Part shown: in pieces, positions 21,587 through 33,250 of the stretch
Layout of the letters: each line of letters begins with the position of its first letter
Numbering within the stretch: the first letter of the stretch is position 1
NCBI GenBank assembly: GCA_035048495.1
Contig: CM068551.1
Span: 13,208,248 to 13,272,247 of the forward strand
Direction of reading: 5' to 3'
DNA length: 64,000 nt
Origin: Euptelea pleiosperma
Lineage: Eukaryota; Streptophyta; Magnoliopsida; Ranunculales; Eupteleaceae
The notes under the pieces: generated by a model
Seen by the model: the letters and a program-made list of their open reading frames with translations, nothing else
Told to the model about the DNA's origin: nothing
Databases searched by the model: none
Program-made: the position numbers and the translations under genes

Positions 21587-23217
21587 TTTGTTTAATAAAT
21601 TTAAACTCTAGAAATTCATGAAACCCAACCCATAGCTTCATTGGCTCCAAGGAAGAAGTCCGGTTCATCATCCACCAAGAAGTTCAACTAGAACCACCAC
21701 CAATCCCAACCTTCCAAATTTGGAATCCAACATTTTTTTCGAGCACTACACTTAGAATACAATTGCTTCAACTTCTCAAAACCATAAAAATGTATACTTC
21801 CCAAACCCCTAATCCTCAAAACCCTTCTCAGAGCACAACTTCGGTGAATCCTATAGCAATTGTCACCGCCACAGCCACCACCACCACCACCACCATTAAT
21901 GTCAAAGAAAATCCGTTTGAGGTCTCTCTAGTTAAAGATTTTTTAACTCGGGTGATCCTTGATTAACTCATTCAATAGTCTAGAAATGGTTTAAAGGGCA
22001 AAAAAAAAATAGTTCTAATTCAAACTATATCAACTTCCTTTCAGCCTCTATTGATGTGGAACCTTTCACAAACATTTTGCCTTAGTAGATCTACAAATAT
22101 TAGGTGATAATATTGCCTATAAACCTTGATTTTGTTGGATCAAAACTATCGCGCCCCGGCCTAGATCATTGGGCTGACCCGAAACCCAAAGTCAAGGTGT
22201 GAGGATATAAAAAGGTTAATTATGTCACTTCATTAATTATTAATAAATCCATCATTCACAATCCAATCAAAAAATGTAATCAACTTAGGTAAATTTCCAC
22301 ATTCAAATGGTCCATTAGTCAAAGTCAAAGTCAATAGGTAAATCAAGGGCTATAGACTAGACCTTAAGAAAATCCTTTACTTAAATCAAAACCATAATTT
22401 TTAAAAGAAAAGCATGAAATTCGAGATTTTTATTTTGGACAAAAGCAATACATCCAGATTAAAAAATTCATAACTTAATCAATTTAAATCTGATTTGATC
22501 AAAACTTAACTTTTTAGAAAGAAGACAAAATAGATTTGAAATAAAATAATAATGAAAATATTTCAGAACTCGTATAGTCTATGGGGTACCAAAAACAAAA
22601 ACCCTATGTATTGTCAGTCAGAAAACCCTATAACATCACCTCGCGAGGAGAAGCCACAACAAAGTGACATGATCACTTGCGGCAGGGGATGCTGCGAGTG
22701 CTACATCACCACCTGAGGTGGGGTGATGACTACTTGTGGTATAGCCACCACAAGTGCCACGCGTTAGGTCTTGATTGGGTTCGACCAAGAAATCAGTGCG
22801 ATGAGACTCTAATACCACATTGTAATCCTGGATCATCACATCTATTTTGTGGTCTCGAAGAACAAATATAAGAGTAAAATGTACTCTAATTTCATCTCTT
22901 TTTTCCTCCAAATTAGAAACCAATAATTGTGGGATGAGCAATCTCTACTGTTGACTTGGTCAATGTCTCCACACTTGTAGTCGACACATGCTTCTCACAA
23001 ACCAATTTTACAAAAGATTTATTTGCAAATAACATTTTTGGAAAATAAATACATTAATTTAAAAAGTAGTTTTTACGAGAAGCATATAAACATTCTCAAA
23101 ATTATAATTTCCCACAAGATGAGATTTTCTGAAAAATTCAATTTGACCCCTTTAGGAAAGACACCAACTTCTCCAAAATTGTTGGATACATTAAAATCAT
23201 TACTAAAAGGGCCGGGA
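21582..23217. other. Intergenic, possible retrotransposon debris
   Basis: No gene is supported. A frame near 21763 encodes threonine runs from an ACC repeat and looks accidental. Positions 22150-22860 (GCGCCCCGGCCTAG ... CACATTGTAATCCTGGATCATC) resemble LTR-type sequence but no partner end was found. Confidence 0.3.
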
Positions 23218-23380
23218 TATTGGCACCCACTATTTCGCTCAGAAGACCCACTTACTCAGTAAATTGGTAAACCCACCTAAAGAACCTCCCTAACTCTCAA
23301 AACCCAAGTCACTCTTGACACCACCACCAAAATTAACCAAAAAAAAAAAAATCCTGCAACGAAGCACTAAGAAGAAGAAG
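23218..23380. repeat. Fragment of MITE family V and A-rich tract
   Basis: GATATTGGCACCCACTATTT and CGCTCAGAAGACCC match the left arm of the element at 9871. The right arm is missing. Confidence 0.4.
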
Positions 23381-23575
23381 AAGAAGAAGAAGTGTGGCCG
23401 GTCAACCCCACCACACTCTCTCTCCGTCTCTCTCACTGTGCATTCTCTCTCTCTCTCTCTCCCTCTGCACACTCGAGCGTCGGGCTGCCGAGGCCAAGAG
23501 AGAGAGCAAGAGAGAAAGAGAGGGAGATGGACAGAGAGAGAGATAGATGAGAGGCACACTCGGCCTCAGGCTGCT

Positions 23576-23625
<50 letters not shown>
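23381..23625. repeat. Compound microsatellites (AAG, TC, GA, GC runs)
   Basis: AAG repeats occupy 23372-23392, TC repeats 23415-23461, GA-rich 23500-23550, an alternating CG run 23577-23590, then about 21 GA units to 23625. Open frames here are repeat artefacts (RERERE / SLSLSL). Confidence 0.9.
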
Positions 23626-23629
<4 letters not shown>

Positions 23630-24403
23630 CCAACATGATCTCCATGTGGGCCCCACCACTGGATGTAAGAAATGGGTGTAGCTCTAAACGGACTCTAATT
23701 AATTATAGCTATTCAAAAGTTTGGTCCTGAGGATGTCCTATCTATAACGACATAGTAAGTAGTCGGTCAATACTCTTTTTCTGTGTTCACTAACCAATCA
23801 TGACTTATGTTAGCCTTGGCCACTGCCTTGATTGAAATATGTGTTCTCTGTTGCAATCAATCAGCCATTTAAGGCATTTCCTAGATGTATTTTTTTGGGA
23901 AAAATTTATGTGCAATCAAACATGCCCTAAGTGTTTCATTCTTAAACCCATCCCATTTGTTCTTCGATTCTTGTCACAGGCAATAACAAGTTATGGCTCA
24001 TACTGAAATTTGTAGAGCTCCATTTGGATGGGCCTCATACTGAAATTTGTACCTTTTCAAATGATCTTTTATTTTTATTTTTCTTTTTATTCTTTTTTTA
24101 GCAGTGAAACTTTTTTTCAATAAACCTTGCCTCACCCCTTTCGTTGAGGCATCTTTTCAACCCCCCATTATTGAGTGACATGTGGAGGGAAGCGTATGAT
24201 AACCTCGATGGCTGATTGAAGCCAACAAGAGACAAAATCTCTTTCTTTAATTATATTAAAAAAAAAAAATCTGACTTATTTTTATTATTTCATAATGATT
24301 AATTTTTACCCTTCTTTGTTGTGTTCTCTTTTTCTTCCTCCCTCCTTATCTCCCTTAAAGCATAGTTTCGTAAATTTTCAATATGGGGTAAATGGTTGTT
24401 CAA
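23626..24403. other. Intergenic with a MITE fragment
   Basis: Positions 23868-23930 (AAGGCATTTCC ... GTGCAATCAAACATGCCC) match the right end of the element at 35423-35907. Nothing else is recognised. Confidence 0.4.
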
Positions 24404-25149
24404 TAGGGCTGCAACTTGGGTGGGCTCAACCCGAGCCCGACGGATTGAACCCGACATTAGGGTTGGGTTGGGTTACCCTTTTAGAACTTGGGTTGGGCTT
24501 GGGCTTGGGCTTGGGCTTGGGCTTGGGCCTGATTTTTGGTAACCCGATCAAATCGGGTTGGGTTAGGGTTGAGGCTTGGCCCAACCCGAGCCCGACTTAC
24601 AACCTATATATATATATATATATATTTATCCACACTACATTTTGGCAAATGCAGCAACCCATGGATGTTTGTCCTTAGTAATTACAACCTTCGTGTGATA
24701 TTACAAAATGTCATTGAAACTACATTTTGACATTTTATCTGATGGGTTGATAGTGAAAATATCGTGTTTTCTTTGACGATTGTTTTTTGTTATTTCTTTA
24801 GTGACTTTTATAATGCATTTGAGTTAATGAACTTTTACGTTATTATGAAAATACCATGTTTACTTTCACGAGCTTTGGAAATGAAGTTATGCTATTATTT
24901 AATGGTTAGCACAACGACTATTGTATTGACCGATAAATTATTTTAATATGAAAAAATTTAACAATATTTTCACCCAATAAAAGAAATTAGGAAATTGATC
25001 AACCCGACCCAACCCGATAGGGTTGGGTTAGGGTTAGAAAATCTAGGCCCGACCTTGGGTTGGGTTAGGTTAGGGTTGACAGCCTTTAAGGTTGGGTTGG
25101 GCTAGGGTTGACCTCCAACCCGACCCAACCCGCCCGAGTTGCAGCCCTA
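24404..25149. mobile_element. hAT-type non-autonomous element (746 bp, 8-bp target duplication TTGTTCAA)
   Basis: The termini TAGGGCTGCAAC and GTTGCAGCCCTA are perfect 12-base inverted repeats. TTGTTCAA flanks both sides (24396-24403 and 25150-25157). Eight-base duplication and TAGGG-type ends fit the hAT superfamily. The arms are filled with CCCAACCC/GGGTTGGG blocks and a TTGGGC hexamer run (24489-24530). The centre is AT-rich. No transposase is present. Confidence 0.85.
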
Positions 25150-25994
25150 TTGTTCAACATGGTATTAGCCTTAAGGCCTGAGAGGTCATGGGTTCAAGTC
25201 TCTAACGAAGTGCATGTATTCTCGCTGAGGGTGTGTGTTAGCGGATGTTATGTTCCGGTGCATGTGTTGTGTTGGCCCGACGACCAATTAATATTCACAG
25301 TTTTTTCGCCTATCCCCAACAGGTCGGTAAAAAATACAATCCTTAATTCTTCAACTTGTAAACTAGGCTACGAATATCAGAATGATTTGAATTTTTGTAA
25401 GGGTGATCTCCTCACCATTGAGACCATCGTCACCAAAAATCATCCCATTCCAAAACTTTTAATTTATATATCAGCCCCCAACCAATTTTTTGGTGTGAAA
25501 TTTTGAGTCAAAATTTGTGTCCCCTGCCTTTTTCAATAGGCGAACCTTTGTCGCTTCACAATTGAATTTTCACCTTTTATGGTTGGGCCTGAAAAGGTGT
25601 AGTGCGTGGTGTTAAAAAGGCTCTCTTCCTCTCATTAACGCTTGATGCTTGCCCCTCTTACCAAATACCAACCAAACACGTTATTGTATTAACTGAATCC
25701 TCCCTCACTCACAAAAGGCTACCCTCTATCTTAAACATGGTACGTACGTACCCACATCCGCAATGCGTCTTGTGCATGTTTTATAATGAACCCAACATAA
25801 GGTGTGATCATCTTTATGTTCGGACGAGAACAGATCGACCTATTTGGGAAAAGCGAAACAATTATGTATATTAATGGGTCGTCGGGCTAACACAACACAT
25901 GCGCGGGAACACACCTTCCGCTAACCATGCTGGCAATGGTTGCCAAGCATACTAGGTTAGCAATTTCATCACCTTCCTCCACTTCGAACCATAC

Positions 25995-26302
25995 AGGATA
26001 CAATATGAGCCACGTGGCACCCTCTTAGAGGACTCTGACCGTATGGATGTTTGGCCAATCCCTAGGTGGATCTACAAACCAAAAATTAGCTTGATTAGTT
26101 ATTTCAAACCTTTGGATCTTTGTACCTCAAATACTGCTCAAATTCCCACAGTTGCGATCAACCCATGAAAATAAGTCGAATCCAATGCCTAGAAATAACT
26201 AATCAGGCTGATTTTTGGTTTGTAGGTCCACCTAGGGATTGGACAAACATCCATAAGGTCACTGTCTTCTAAGAGTATGTCACGTGTCTCATACTGTGTC
26301 CT
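25995..26302. mobile_element. Family I MITE copy
   Basis: AGGATACAATATGAGCC at the left is mirrored by CTCATACTGTGTCCT at the right. The arms carry CACGTGGCACCCTC and the mirrored AGAGTATGTCACGTG. It is absent from the equivalent place in unit 2. Confidence 0.7.
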
Positions 26303-26482
26303 CTAACGGAAGGAAGCCGATCAAAAAAGGCCGGTCACTGGAGCCCGACCCATACAAAATTGGGAGCAAAGTTCATAAAAGCGACGATGGGATATTAAAG
26401 CTGAACTTTATTAGCTGACCAATTGTGACATTGACTTAACTAGGTTGACCTCGTTTCAAACCCTGGGCTGTTCTTTGACGCA

Positions 26483-26832
26483 GACTTTTGTATCAAAATT
26501 TTGATGCAGAAGTCCCTCAAATTGCAACGTAGTAGAATTGTTCGGGCCCACTTGCCCCTTGAATGCCTGGCTCACACTATGATAGACCTACACACCAAAA
26601 TCAACCTGATTGGTGATTTTTAGCCGTAGGATTTTCATTATGGGCTTATGAACAGGCCTATTAGTTGCTTCCAAGCCCATGATGAAAATTTCCCACATCC
26701 AATGGGTAGGAATCACTAATCACACTGATTTTTGCTGTGTGGGTCTAACATTCAGGGAAGCATTGGGCCCGAAGAAGTTTAGTACGTGGCAAATTGAGGG
26801 ACTTACTGCATCAAAATTTTGATACAGAAGTC
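26483..26832. mobile_element. Complete family II palindromic MITE (350 bp)
   Basis: The left end GACTTTTGTATCAAAATTTT is mirrored by AAAATTTTGATACAGAAGTC. The arms continue with GCAGAAGTCCCTCAAATTGC and the mirrored CAAATTGAGGGACTTACTGC. Each terminal block is itself palindromic (ATCAAAATTTTGAT). Unit 2 lacks this insertion. Confidence 0.75.
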
Positions 26833-27008
26833 GGTATCATAGATTTTCCTCTAACCCTAGCTAGCCTTCTACCCTGACACATTTTAACTGAGTAATGATC
26901 ACATGATCGGAGGATCAAGTGTACTAGCTAGCAGTTCCAAATTCAGAAATGACTGACGTGATCGACCACAGTATGTGCCACGTGGCAGACTTTAAAATAC
27001 CACTGTCC

Positions 27009-27386
27009 GAATAAAACTTTGATGACAGGGTCTGTCATCAAGGCCGATGACAGGGCACAATACAAGCCAGTGGAACACTCTTAGAGGATTATGAACGTAT
27101 GGATGTTTGGCCAATCATTAGGTGGACCTACAAACCAAAAATCAGCCCTATTAGAGATTTCTAGGCGTTGGATTGGAATTGCTTTCATGGGTTGATTTTA
27201 ACCGTGGGAAATTTGAGCATTATTGACCATTATTTGAGGTACAAAGATCCATAGGTTTGAAATCACAAATCAAGCTGATTTTTTGTTTGTAGGTCCATAT
27301 AGGGATTGGAAAAACATCCATACGGTCAGAGTCCTCTAAGGGTATGCCACGTGGCTTCTATTGCACCCTGTCATCAAAGTCTTACT
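27009..27386. mobile_element. Family I MITE with exact 9-bp target duplication CCACTGTCC
   Basis: CCACTGTCC occurs at 27000-27008 and 27387-27395. The ends are TAAAACTTTGATGACAGGG and CCCTGTCATCAAAGTCTTA. The unit is 378 bp and almost wholly an inverted repeat. This is the best-preserved family member and supports a Mutator-superfamily origin. Confidence 0.85.
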
Positions 27387-27550
27387 CCACTGTCCATAGA
27401 GGTGTTTGGCCCATCCCTAAAGGGCAGGAACCCATAAGATTAAAACACGTGGCATGCACGGAGATGGTGAATCTTTCAAAGAAGGAAGAAATTAAAAAGC
27501 ATGCATCAAAGACAATTACTTCTTAAGAATCCCAGATTCAGTATATAGCA

Positions 27551-27898
27551 TGGTTTAAAAAACGGCGACCTTCCCCGTTACATTATGTACCGTTTTAATG
27601 CTCAGAAAATTAGGCTATTACTTTGTTATAACGGTCGTTATTTTCCGCTATAACAAAAATAACAACTGTTATTATCTAAAAATGTTCGTTAAAAAATCCG
27701 TTATTTTTTCTGTTATAAATTTTAGGTTACAAAATGTACTTTGAAATTCAAGATTTGAATTTTAGCGTCATTTTTTCTCATTATTTTCCTTTTCCGTTTT
27801 TGCCTGTGCATTAGAATCTGTTATACCAGCCATTATAACGGAAAAAGGGTAACGCCCCCAGTCCATCATACCGTTATAACGACCACTTTTAAACCTTG
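27551..27898. mobile_element. hAT-type MITE (family IV), copy in unit 1
   Basis: TGGTTTAAAAAACGGCG and ACTTTTAAACCTTG are the ends. The body is built of CGTTATAACGG-like blocks and poly-T/poly-A. The same insertion, shortened, stands at 57034-57228 in unit 2, preceded in both by CAGTATATAGCA. Confidence 0.65.
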
Positions 27899-28551
27899 GT
27901 GCAGAGTACAAGTAGAGATGGAGATGAGTTTTTAATAGAAAAATTTTCGGAAAGGCAAAAAAATATTAAATTGGAAAGTACATTTTGTTGACTTGAATGA
28001 AGAAGAGAGAAAGAGAAAATAAAAACATTAAAAATAAAGAAAAGATGAAAGAAGTAGGTTTTGTAGATGTAACCTGCACCTCTTTAGGTAGCCCTTTCCC
28101 TCCTTTCCACGTGTCATAAGACTCGCAACATATGTAATAATGACACTACACTTTTAGGGGTTTTTGCCTTGTTGGACACCTCGACACTCGGACACGCATG
28201 TGGACATTTCCCCGCACACATGGAAATTTATGGCCGTGTCACCCATTGGCCTAATAATTTCTAATATAAAATTGATTTTTAAAAGTGGGTTAGTGTGTTC
28301 CATCCTCTATACATTAATAATTTATTTTATTTTCTATTTTTATTATTTTATTAATAATTTTAAGTATTCATATATATTAATATTTTAATAAATATATGTA
28401 CGGACGGATCTCCATATCGAATTTTTTTAAGTTGTAGTGTCAGACACCTCGTATCCGTGTCAGACACTGTCAATGTCCTTATTACATAGCTCACAACGTG
28501 ATAGGGCACATGCCTCTAACAACCATACCAATAATATTGATCAAACGGCTA

Positions 28552-28788
28552 GCAGATGGTATGTCCTCGTGCACGTGTTGTGTTGGCCTGACGACCTATT
28601 AATATACATAGTTATTTCGCATATTCCCAACAGATCGATCTTTTGGGGTAAAAATGATAACCCCATCAAATGTGGGCTTCAAGTTAACGGTAAAAAATAG
28701 ACAATCCATAATTCTTCAACTTGTAAACAAGGCTACTAAACCAGACTACAAATATTGGAATGATTTGAATTTTTGTGAGGGTGATCTC
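28552..28788. repeat. Segmental duplication unit 2, left part (before the Tat insertion)
   Basis: It is collinear with 25241-25410 (GTGTTGTGTTGGCC, GACGACC.ATTAATAT, TTCTTCAACTTGTAAAC, GGGTGATCTC). It then breaks at the start of a Tat LTR. The match resumes at 54414. Confidence 0.75.
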
Positions 28789-29385
28789 TGTAAGGGGTAT
28801 TTTCTGACAATACATGTGGGTTCTTGCAATGATGACACGTGTTCCCTAAACAATATGTCCGAGTGGCCGACATGGCATAGTGAAGATTAAGCCGACTTGG
28901 CATGGTGAAGATCAGGCCGACTTGACATGATGAAGATCATGCCGATTGGGCATGATGAAGATCAGGCCGACTTGACTTGATGAAGATTTGGCCGACTTGA
29001 CATGGTGAAGATCAGGCCGACTTGGCCGATTGCCTCGATCTCACGGTTAGTCGGCCAGGTAGAAAATAGAGTTTGAACAACAAACAAGAAGCAGCCACCT
29101 ATTGTACTTTTAAGACAAAGCATGATATATGACAGATCACGCATAAGACAAAGATTTTCGGGTTGATTGGTACGACCTCCATCATGCTCTTGGACATGTA
29201 AGGGTTTACATATCCTATAAATATAGAGCTACAGTAGTAAGGAAGGTGATGAATCTTAAAGAAAAACAAGATTAAAGCTTTTTGCATAAGATACTGACTT
29301 AAACATTGGAGGCTCTACAGTGGTTTTCCCACCAACGAAGTTCACTTGCAGGTGACATCGAACAACTCGGCGGGAGTGACGGACA
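28789..29385 (+). repeat. 5' LTR of the Tat element
   Basis: It starts TGTAAGGGGTATTTTCTGAC at the junction with the duplicated flank (GGGTGATCTC). Positions about 28862-29035 are six to seven imperfect 27-29-bp repeats around GAAGATCAGGCCGACTTGAC. A TATA box TATAAATATA lies at 29216-29225. The end is set near ACGGACA|CTTTGGC (29385), where TTTGGCAAGCG would begin the primer-binding region; this right boundary is approximate because no second LTR is available for comparison. Confidence 0.6.
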
Positions 29386-29619
29386 CTTTGGCAAGCGTAC
29401 CGGACTACACGGTAGAGAAGTCGATCTTTTCGGATCTGATATCTGAAAACTCGATAGAGGAGTTTGATTAGACGGATATGAAGACAACATTTGATTTTGT
29501 GCATATCTCAAGGGGTTATGGATTTTCCCCCACATCTTTTGGTGATGTCTGTAGGAATCGAAAAGGTATCGACTTGCGCACTCTATCAGAAGCAAATTCG
29601 ACGGAAACGAACTACAAGG

Positions 29620-30697
29620 ATGCATACGAGGTCTAAGGACACTGCTGCAAGGCAGGAAGGTGGTGAAGATGAGATAGTGAGCCTGGGAGTCCAAAAGATG
29701 TTGGACTGGGGCTTCACCAAGATGCAAAAGATGAGAGAGGAAGTAGAGAGCGTCAGGAAGGAGAATTGCCAGTTGAGGCAGCAAATTCTGGAGGACACGA
29801 TCAATCGGGACGAGATGCCGAGAGATCGACAGAATGAAGGAAAAGGCCCCTTGCCTAAAGGAGGGGAAGAACAAGCGCAGAGCTCTAATCGACAAGAAGG
29901 GGATCGCCGAGAGTGCATCACCTAGGGGCGAGATACGGCTCGAGATCAACAGCCGCTCGCCCGTGACACGACAGATCAATAACGGGTCAACTTGGTCATG
30001 ATGGAAAAGGTGACGAAGATGATCCAACTAGATCGAGACACCAGGCCGGTAGTCGGCAAGAAGACGGCGGCAGGAGCCACTAGGGATACTCTAAGGGTGT
30101 TAAGGTCATCACCTTTTCTGGAAAAAGTTCTGAGGTCTGAGATCCCCAAGAAGTTCCAACAGCTGAAGTTCAAACTCTACGACGGGACTTTGGACCCCAT
30201 CGACTACTTGTTCCACTACCGGCATGCCATGGTGTTGTGGAGTGCACCCTCTTTCGATGGTTTATTGTGTCAAATGTTCCCAGAAGATGTTAGACCGGGT
30301 CTTCACCGAGATGCAGAAGATGAGAGAGGAAGTACAAAGCGTCAGGAAGGAGAATTACTAGTTGAGGTAGCAAATTCTGGAGAACACGATCGATTGGGAC
30401 GAGATGCCGAGAGATTGAGAGAATGAAGGAAAAGGCCCCTTGCCGAAAGGAGGGGAAGAACAAGCACAGAGCTCTAATCGGCAAGAAGGGGATCACCGAG
30501 AGAGCATCACCTAGGGTGAGATACGGCTCGAGATCAACAGCCGCTCGCCCGTGACACGACAGATCAAGAACGGGTCAACTTGGTCACGATGGAAAAGGTG
30601 ATGGAGATGATCCAACTAGACCAAGATAACAGGCCGGTAATCGGCGAGAAGATGGCGGCAGGAGCCGCTAGGGATGCTCTAAGGGTATTAAGGTCAT
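29620..30697 (+). pseudogene. Tat gag, 5' part, with an internal tandem duplication
   Basis: A likely start is MHTRSKDTAARQEGGEDE at 29620. It is followed by a coiled-coil-like segment MQKMREEVESVRKENCQLR. A stop at 29923-29925 and an open stretch follow, then the gag core motif IPKKFQQLKFKLYDGTLDPI and YLFHYRHAM. From about 29693 to 30280 the sequence is tandemly repeated at 30281-30697, continuing after solo LTR B at 33251-33421, with unit length about 588 bp. A one-base indel and stops break the frame in the second unit. It would have formed the capsid of the virus-like particle. Confidence 0.75.
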
Positions 30698-33245
30698 TGA
30701 AACTAAGTTTTTTTCGTGTCGTCGGATCAGAAACCCTAATCTCAACACATTTGTAATGAATCCGATTGTTAATCTTGCAAAATAGTGAATTTCTTGCACA
30801 GTGGAAAGTGTCGAATGTCGATCCGCACTCGGGATTAGTTAGCACAAGTAAAGAACATAAAATGATGAATTTTTCTCAGGAAAGCATGGAGAGGTGAGAA
30901 TGGTGGAGAGATCGAGATTAAAACATGCTTTTGATATTAAATGTTATCATAAACTACGAACGAAATCAATGAAAGAAGATCAAGAGAGAATAATATATCA
31001 AATTTATTCTTTAATCAAAAGTTCTTACAAACATCAAACAGATAAAGCCAACCTAACTAAAAAGCAAATAAAGCAAAAAAAAAAAACTAAACTAGAGAGA
31101 GAAGTAAGAGAGATGAGAGCGAAAGTGAAAGAAAAGTAGAGAGAGAAAGTAAAGAGAAGAGAGATTTAGAGAGAGAAAGAGGCTAAAGAGGGAGAAACTT
31201 GAGAGTTAGAGAAGAAAATTAGAGAGACACTAAACCTAGAGAGAGAAAATGGGGGAGGAGAGAGAAAATGAAGAAGAAGAGAGAGAAGTAGAGGTTACCT
31301 CGAGGTGGCCGGAGAAGATTGGCCATGAGGTAGATGAGCCCGATTAGCCGTAGATGTGCATGGATGTGAGTTGATGGTTAGAAAGTGGGGAGATCCGATG
31401 GAGAAGCGGCAAGAGATGATTGTTGAGCTGTGGAGGAAAGTGAGTTTCAGCTAGTAGGTGGTAATACGCCGAAAGAGGAGAAGAGGAAGGTAGGTGATGC
31501 AATGGTTTGGAAGGTGAAACCGTGTGCATCAACCATGGAGGTTGGAGGGGCTGTGGCAGCAAGAAGATTACCGGCTGCTCTATTGAGAAGAGCAGCCATT
31601 AACTTCTTGTACTCGAGAGGAAGGGAAAGAAGAGATGCAAGAGAGAAAGGAGAGAAAGAGAGAAAACTTACCAGCTTCAGTGGAGGCGTTAATGGTGATG
31701 GTGCTCATGGAGTTGCACACTTGCACTGGTTCGCGGTGAAGGAGATATTAGCATTACATCGACCATAAAAAGGATGACAACGATTGTGACTGTGCCGGTT
31801 GTGCTGCTATGTGGTGGGGTAGGAGGAAGGTGGTGTTGCAAGATGGGGAGTCAACGTTCAGGCGGAGAAGGGAGGTGCTGTGGATGGTGCTGCACGGCAA
31901 AAGAAAGGAGGGGGGCGGTCGTGCTTGTAGGTGGGGCAGCGGTGGTGCGTGCGCAGCAGGTGGAGCATAGGAAGGGGAGACGAAGAAGGACCAGGAAGAA
32001 GAGAATGAGAAGAAGAAGAAGAGGGAAGGGGGCGTTGTCGGCTAGAGTTGCAGGCTACAACTCCAGTAGAAGACGTGAAGAAGATGAAGATGAAGAAGAA
32101 AATGAAGAGGAAGAAAAGGAGAAGAAGGAAGGGAAAGAAGGAGAGGAGAAAGGGGAGAAGGGGGAGAAGGGATTAGGAAATTAGGGTTTGTCCCTTTCCT
32201 TCCCCCTTTTTATGACCTCCCTCTTTCCTTTAACGGAAAATGGAAATTTTTTGAAATAAAAAAAATAATTTTTTTAAAGAAAACTTATTTTCTTTTATTT
32301 AATGGGGAGTTTCCCATTTAGTGGACCCCCCTTTCTTTTTTTAAAAAAAATTATCTAAAATATTTTGGAATCGCGGGGTCCACTAACTGGCTGGGCCGTG
32401 GGTCGATGATGATGTGCCCGGCTACTAGCCCACATGGAATGATGAAGGCCATAGGATGCTATGATGGTGTGATGGAGGATCGAATGAATGATCCGATGAT
32501 TAGCAGTCGATCCGACAGTAGAAGTTTATGGTGATGATCGGATGATCATCGGATGGATGATCGAAATGATCTGGATGGTCATTGAAGGTAGAGATTCGGC
32601 CAAGGTAGGCCGTAGGATAGAGATATTATGGAAGGGGAGAGGATCGGATGATCGCATTCTGAAAGAAGAGAGAGATTGGGGTTTAGAGATAGGGGAGAGA
32701 AAATATTACAAAAATAAAGAGAAAATGCTAGCAGAGGGTCTTGAACCCTGGTCTTTGACTTGGTCTTCTGCAAGCTTTATCAACGGGTCAAGTCTTCATC
32801 TTGTGTCAGTTGATTGAGCTTTATTCTCCTTAATCTCTTCTTGGGGTGCTTGGCTCTCTCTCTCTTGATCTTCTCTTTAGCTTTTTCGACTCTCTGGTTC
32901 TCCCATTATTTGGCTTGTAACTTCTTATCCTAGCCTACTGGCTCTTGAGCTTTGATCATAGGTTCTTGAGGTTTATTGTGGGCCTGCATTCCATCAAAAT
33001 TGTCCGATTAATGCTCCTACGATAGAAAAATCGCGTAATGATACTTCTACAAAATGGCTTCGCATGTAGGTCAAATAAATGCGTATGAATGCATGCAAAT
33101 ATACTATTTTGATAAAAAAATGTGTTATACGCAATGGAAGAAATTCTTACATAGAAAAGTGAATAAATATGACAGTTTTACGTAGGAGAGTGTGATAACG
33201 CTAAAAGGATAATTGCCTAAAATAAGCACTTTTGAACGAATATTA
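30698..33245 (-). mobile_element. Solo LTR copy B (2548 bp, 5-bp target duplication GTCAT)
   Basis: GTCAT at 30693-30697 and 33246-33250 flanks an element with ends TGAAACTAAG and CGAATATTA (terminal CA mutated to TA). The interrupted gag sequence ATTAAGGTCATCACCTTTTC is intact in the upstream duplicate at 30098-30117, confirming the insertion site. Shared marks with copies A and C are CCGCACTCGGGATTAGTTAG (30818) and AGGGTCTTGAACCCTGG (32737). On the minus strand a TATA-like CATAAAAAGGGGG lies near 32200-32212. GA-rich stretches (31090-31300, 31960-32170) give long spurious open frames. Confidence 0.78.
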
Positions 33246-33250
33246 GTCAT

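Larger units (their letters stand above)
25241..28551. repeat. Segmental tandem duplication, unit 1
   Basis: Unit 1 matches unit 2 (28552-28788 continued at 54414-57880) in the same order. Shared blocks include GTGTTGTGTTGGCC (25267 / 28577), AATCATCCCATTCC (25438 / 54425), ACCAACCAAACACG (25667 / 54661), TGATCACATGATC (26896 / 56053), a hAT-type MITE (27551 / 57034) and GCACATGCCTCTAACAACC (28506 / 57831). No gene is seen inside. Later MITE insertions differ between the units. Confidence 0.8.

Noticed and set aside
21763..21966. 67-codon open frame with a threonine run
   Set aside because: The frame is driven by an ACC trinucleotide repeat and has no conserved sequence.
23315..23659. Open frames of about 70-107 codons on both strands
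   Set aside because: They are translations of TC/GA/CG microsatellites.
24295..24678. 127-codon open frame
   Set aside because: It spans the left junction of the hAT-type element and its G-rich hexamers (GLGLGL), so it cannot be an ancestral gene.
25150..25215. Possible SINE or tRNA-like stretch (GGGTTCAAGTCTC B-box-like)
   Set aside because: Only one promoter-box-like motif is visible, with no A box at the right distance, no cloverleaf and no tail.
29299..30027. 242-codon minus-strand open frame
   Set aside because: It is the complement of the Tat LTR end and gag coding strand. The plus strand carries the recognisable gag sequence, and the minus frame matches nothing I know.
31430..32184. 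Two plus-strand open frames of 112 and 136 codons
   Set aside because: They lie in the purine-rich centre of solo LTR B and encode Arg/Lys/Glu/Gly runs from GAAGAAG-type repeats. They are not conserved in copies A or C.
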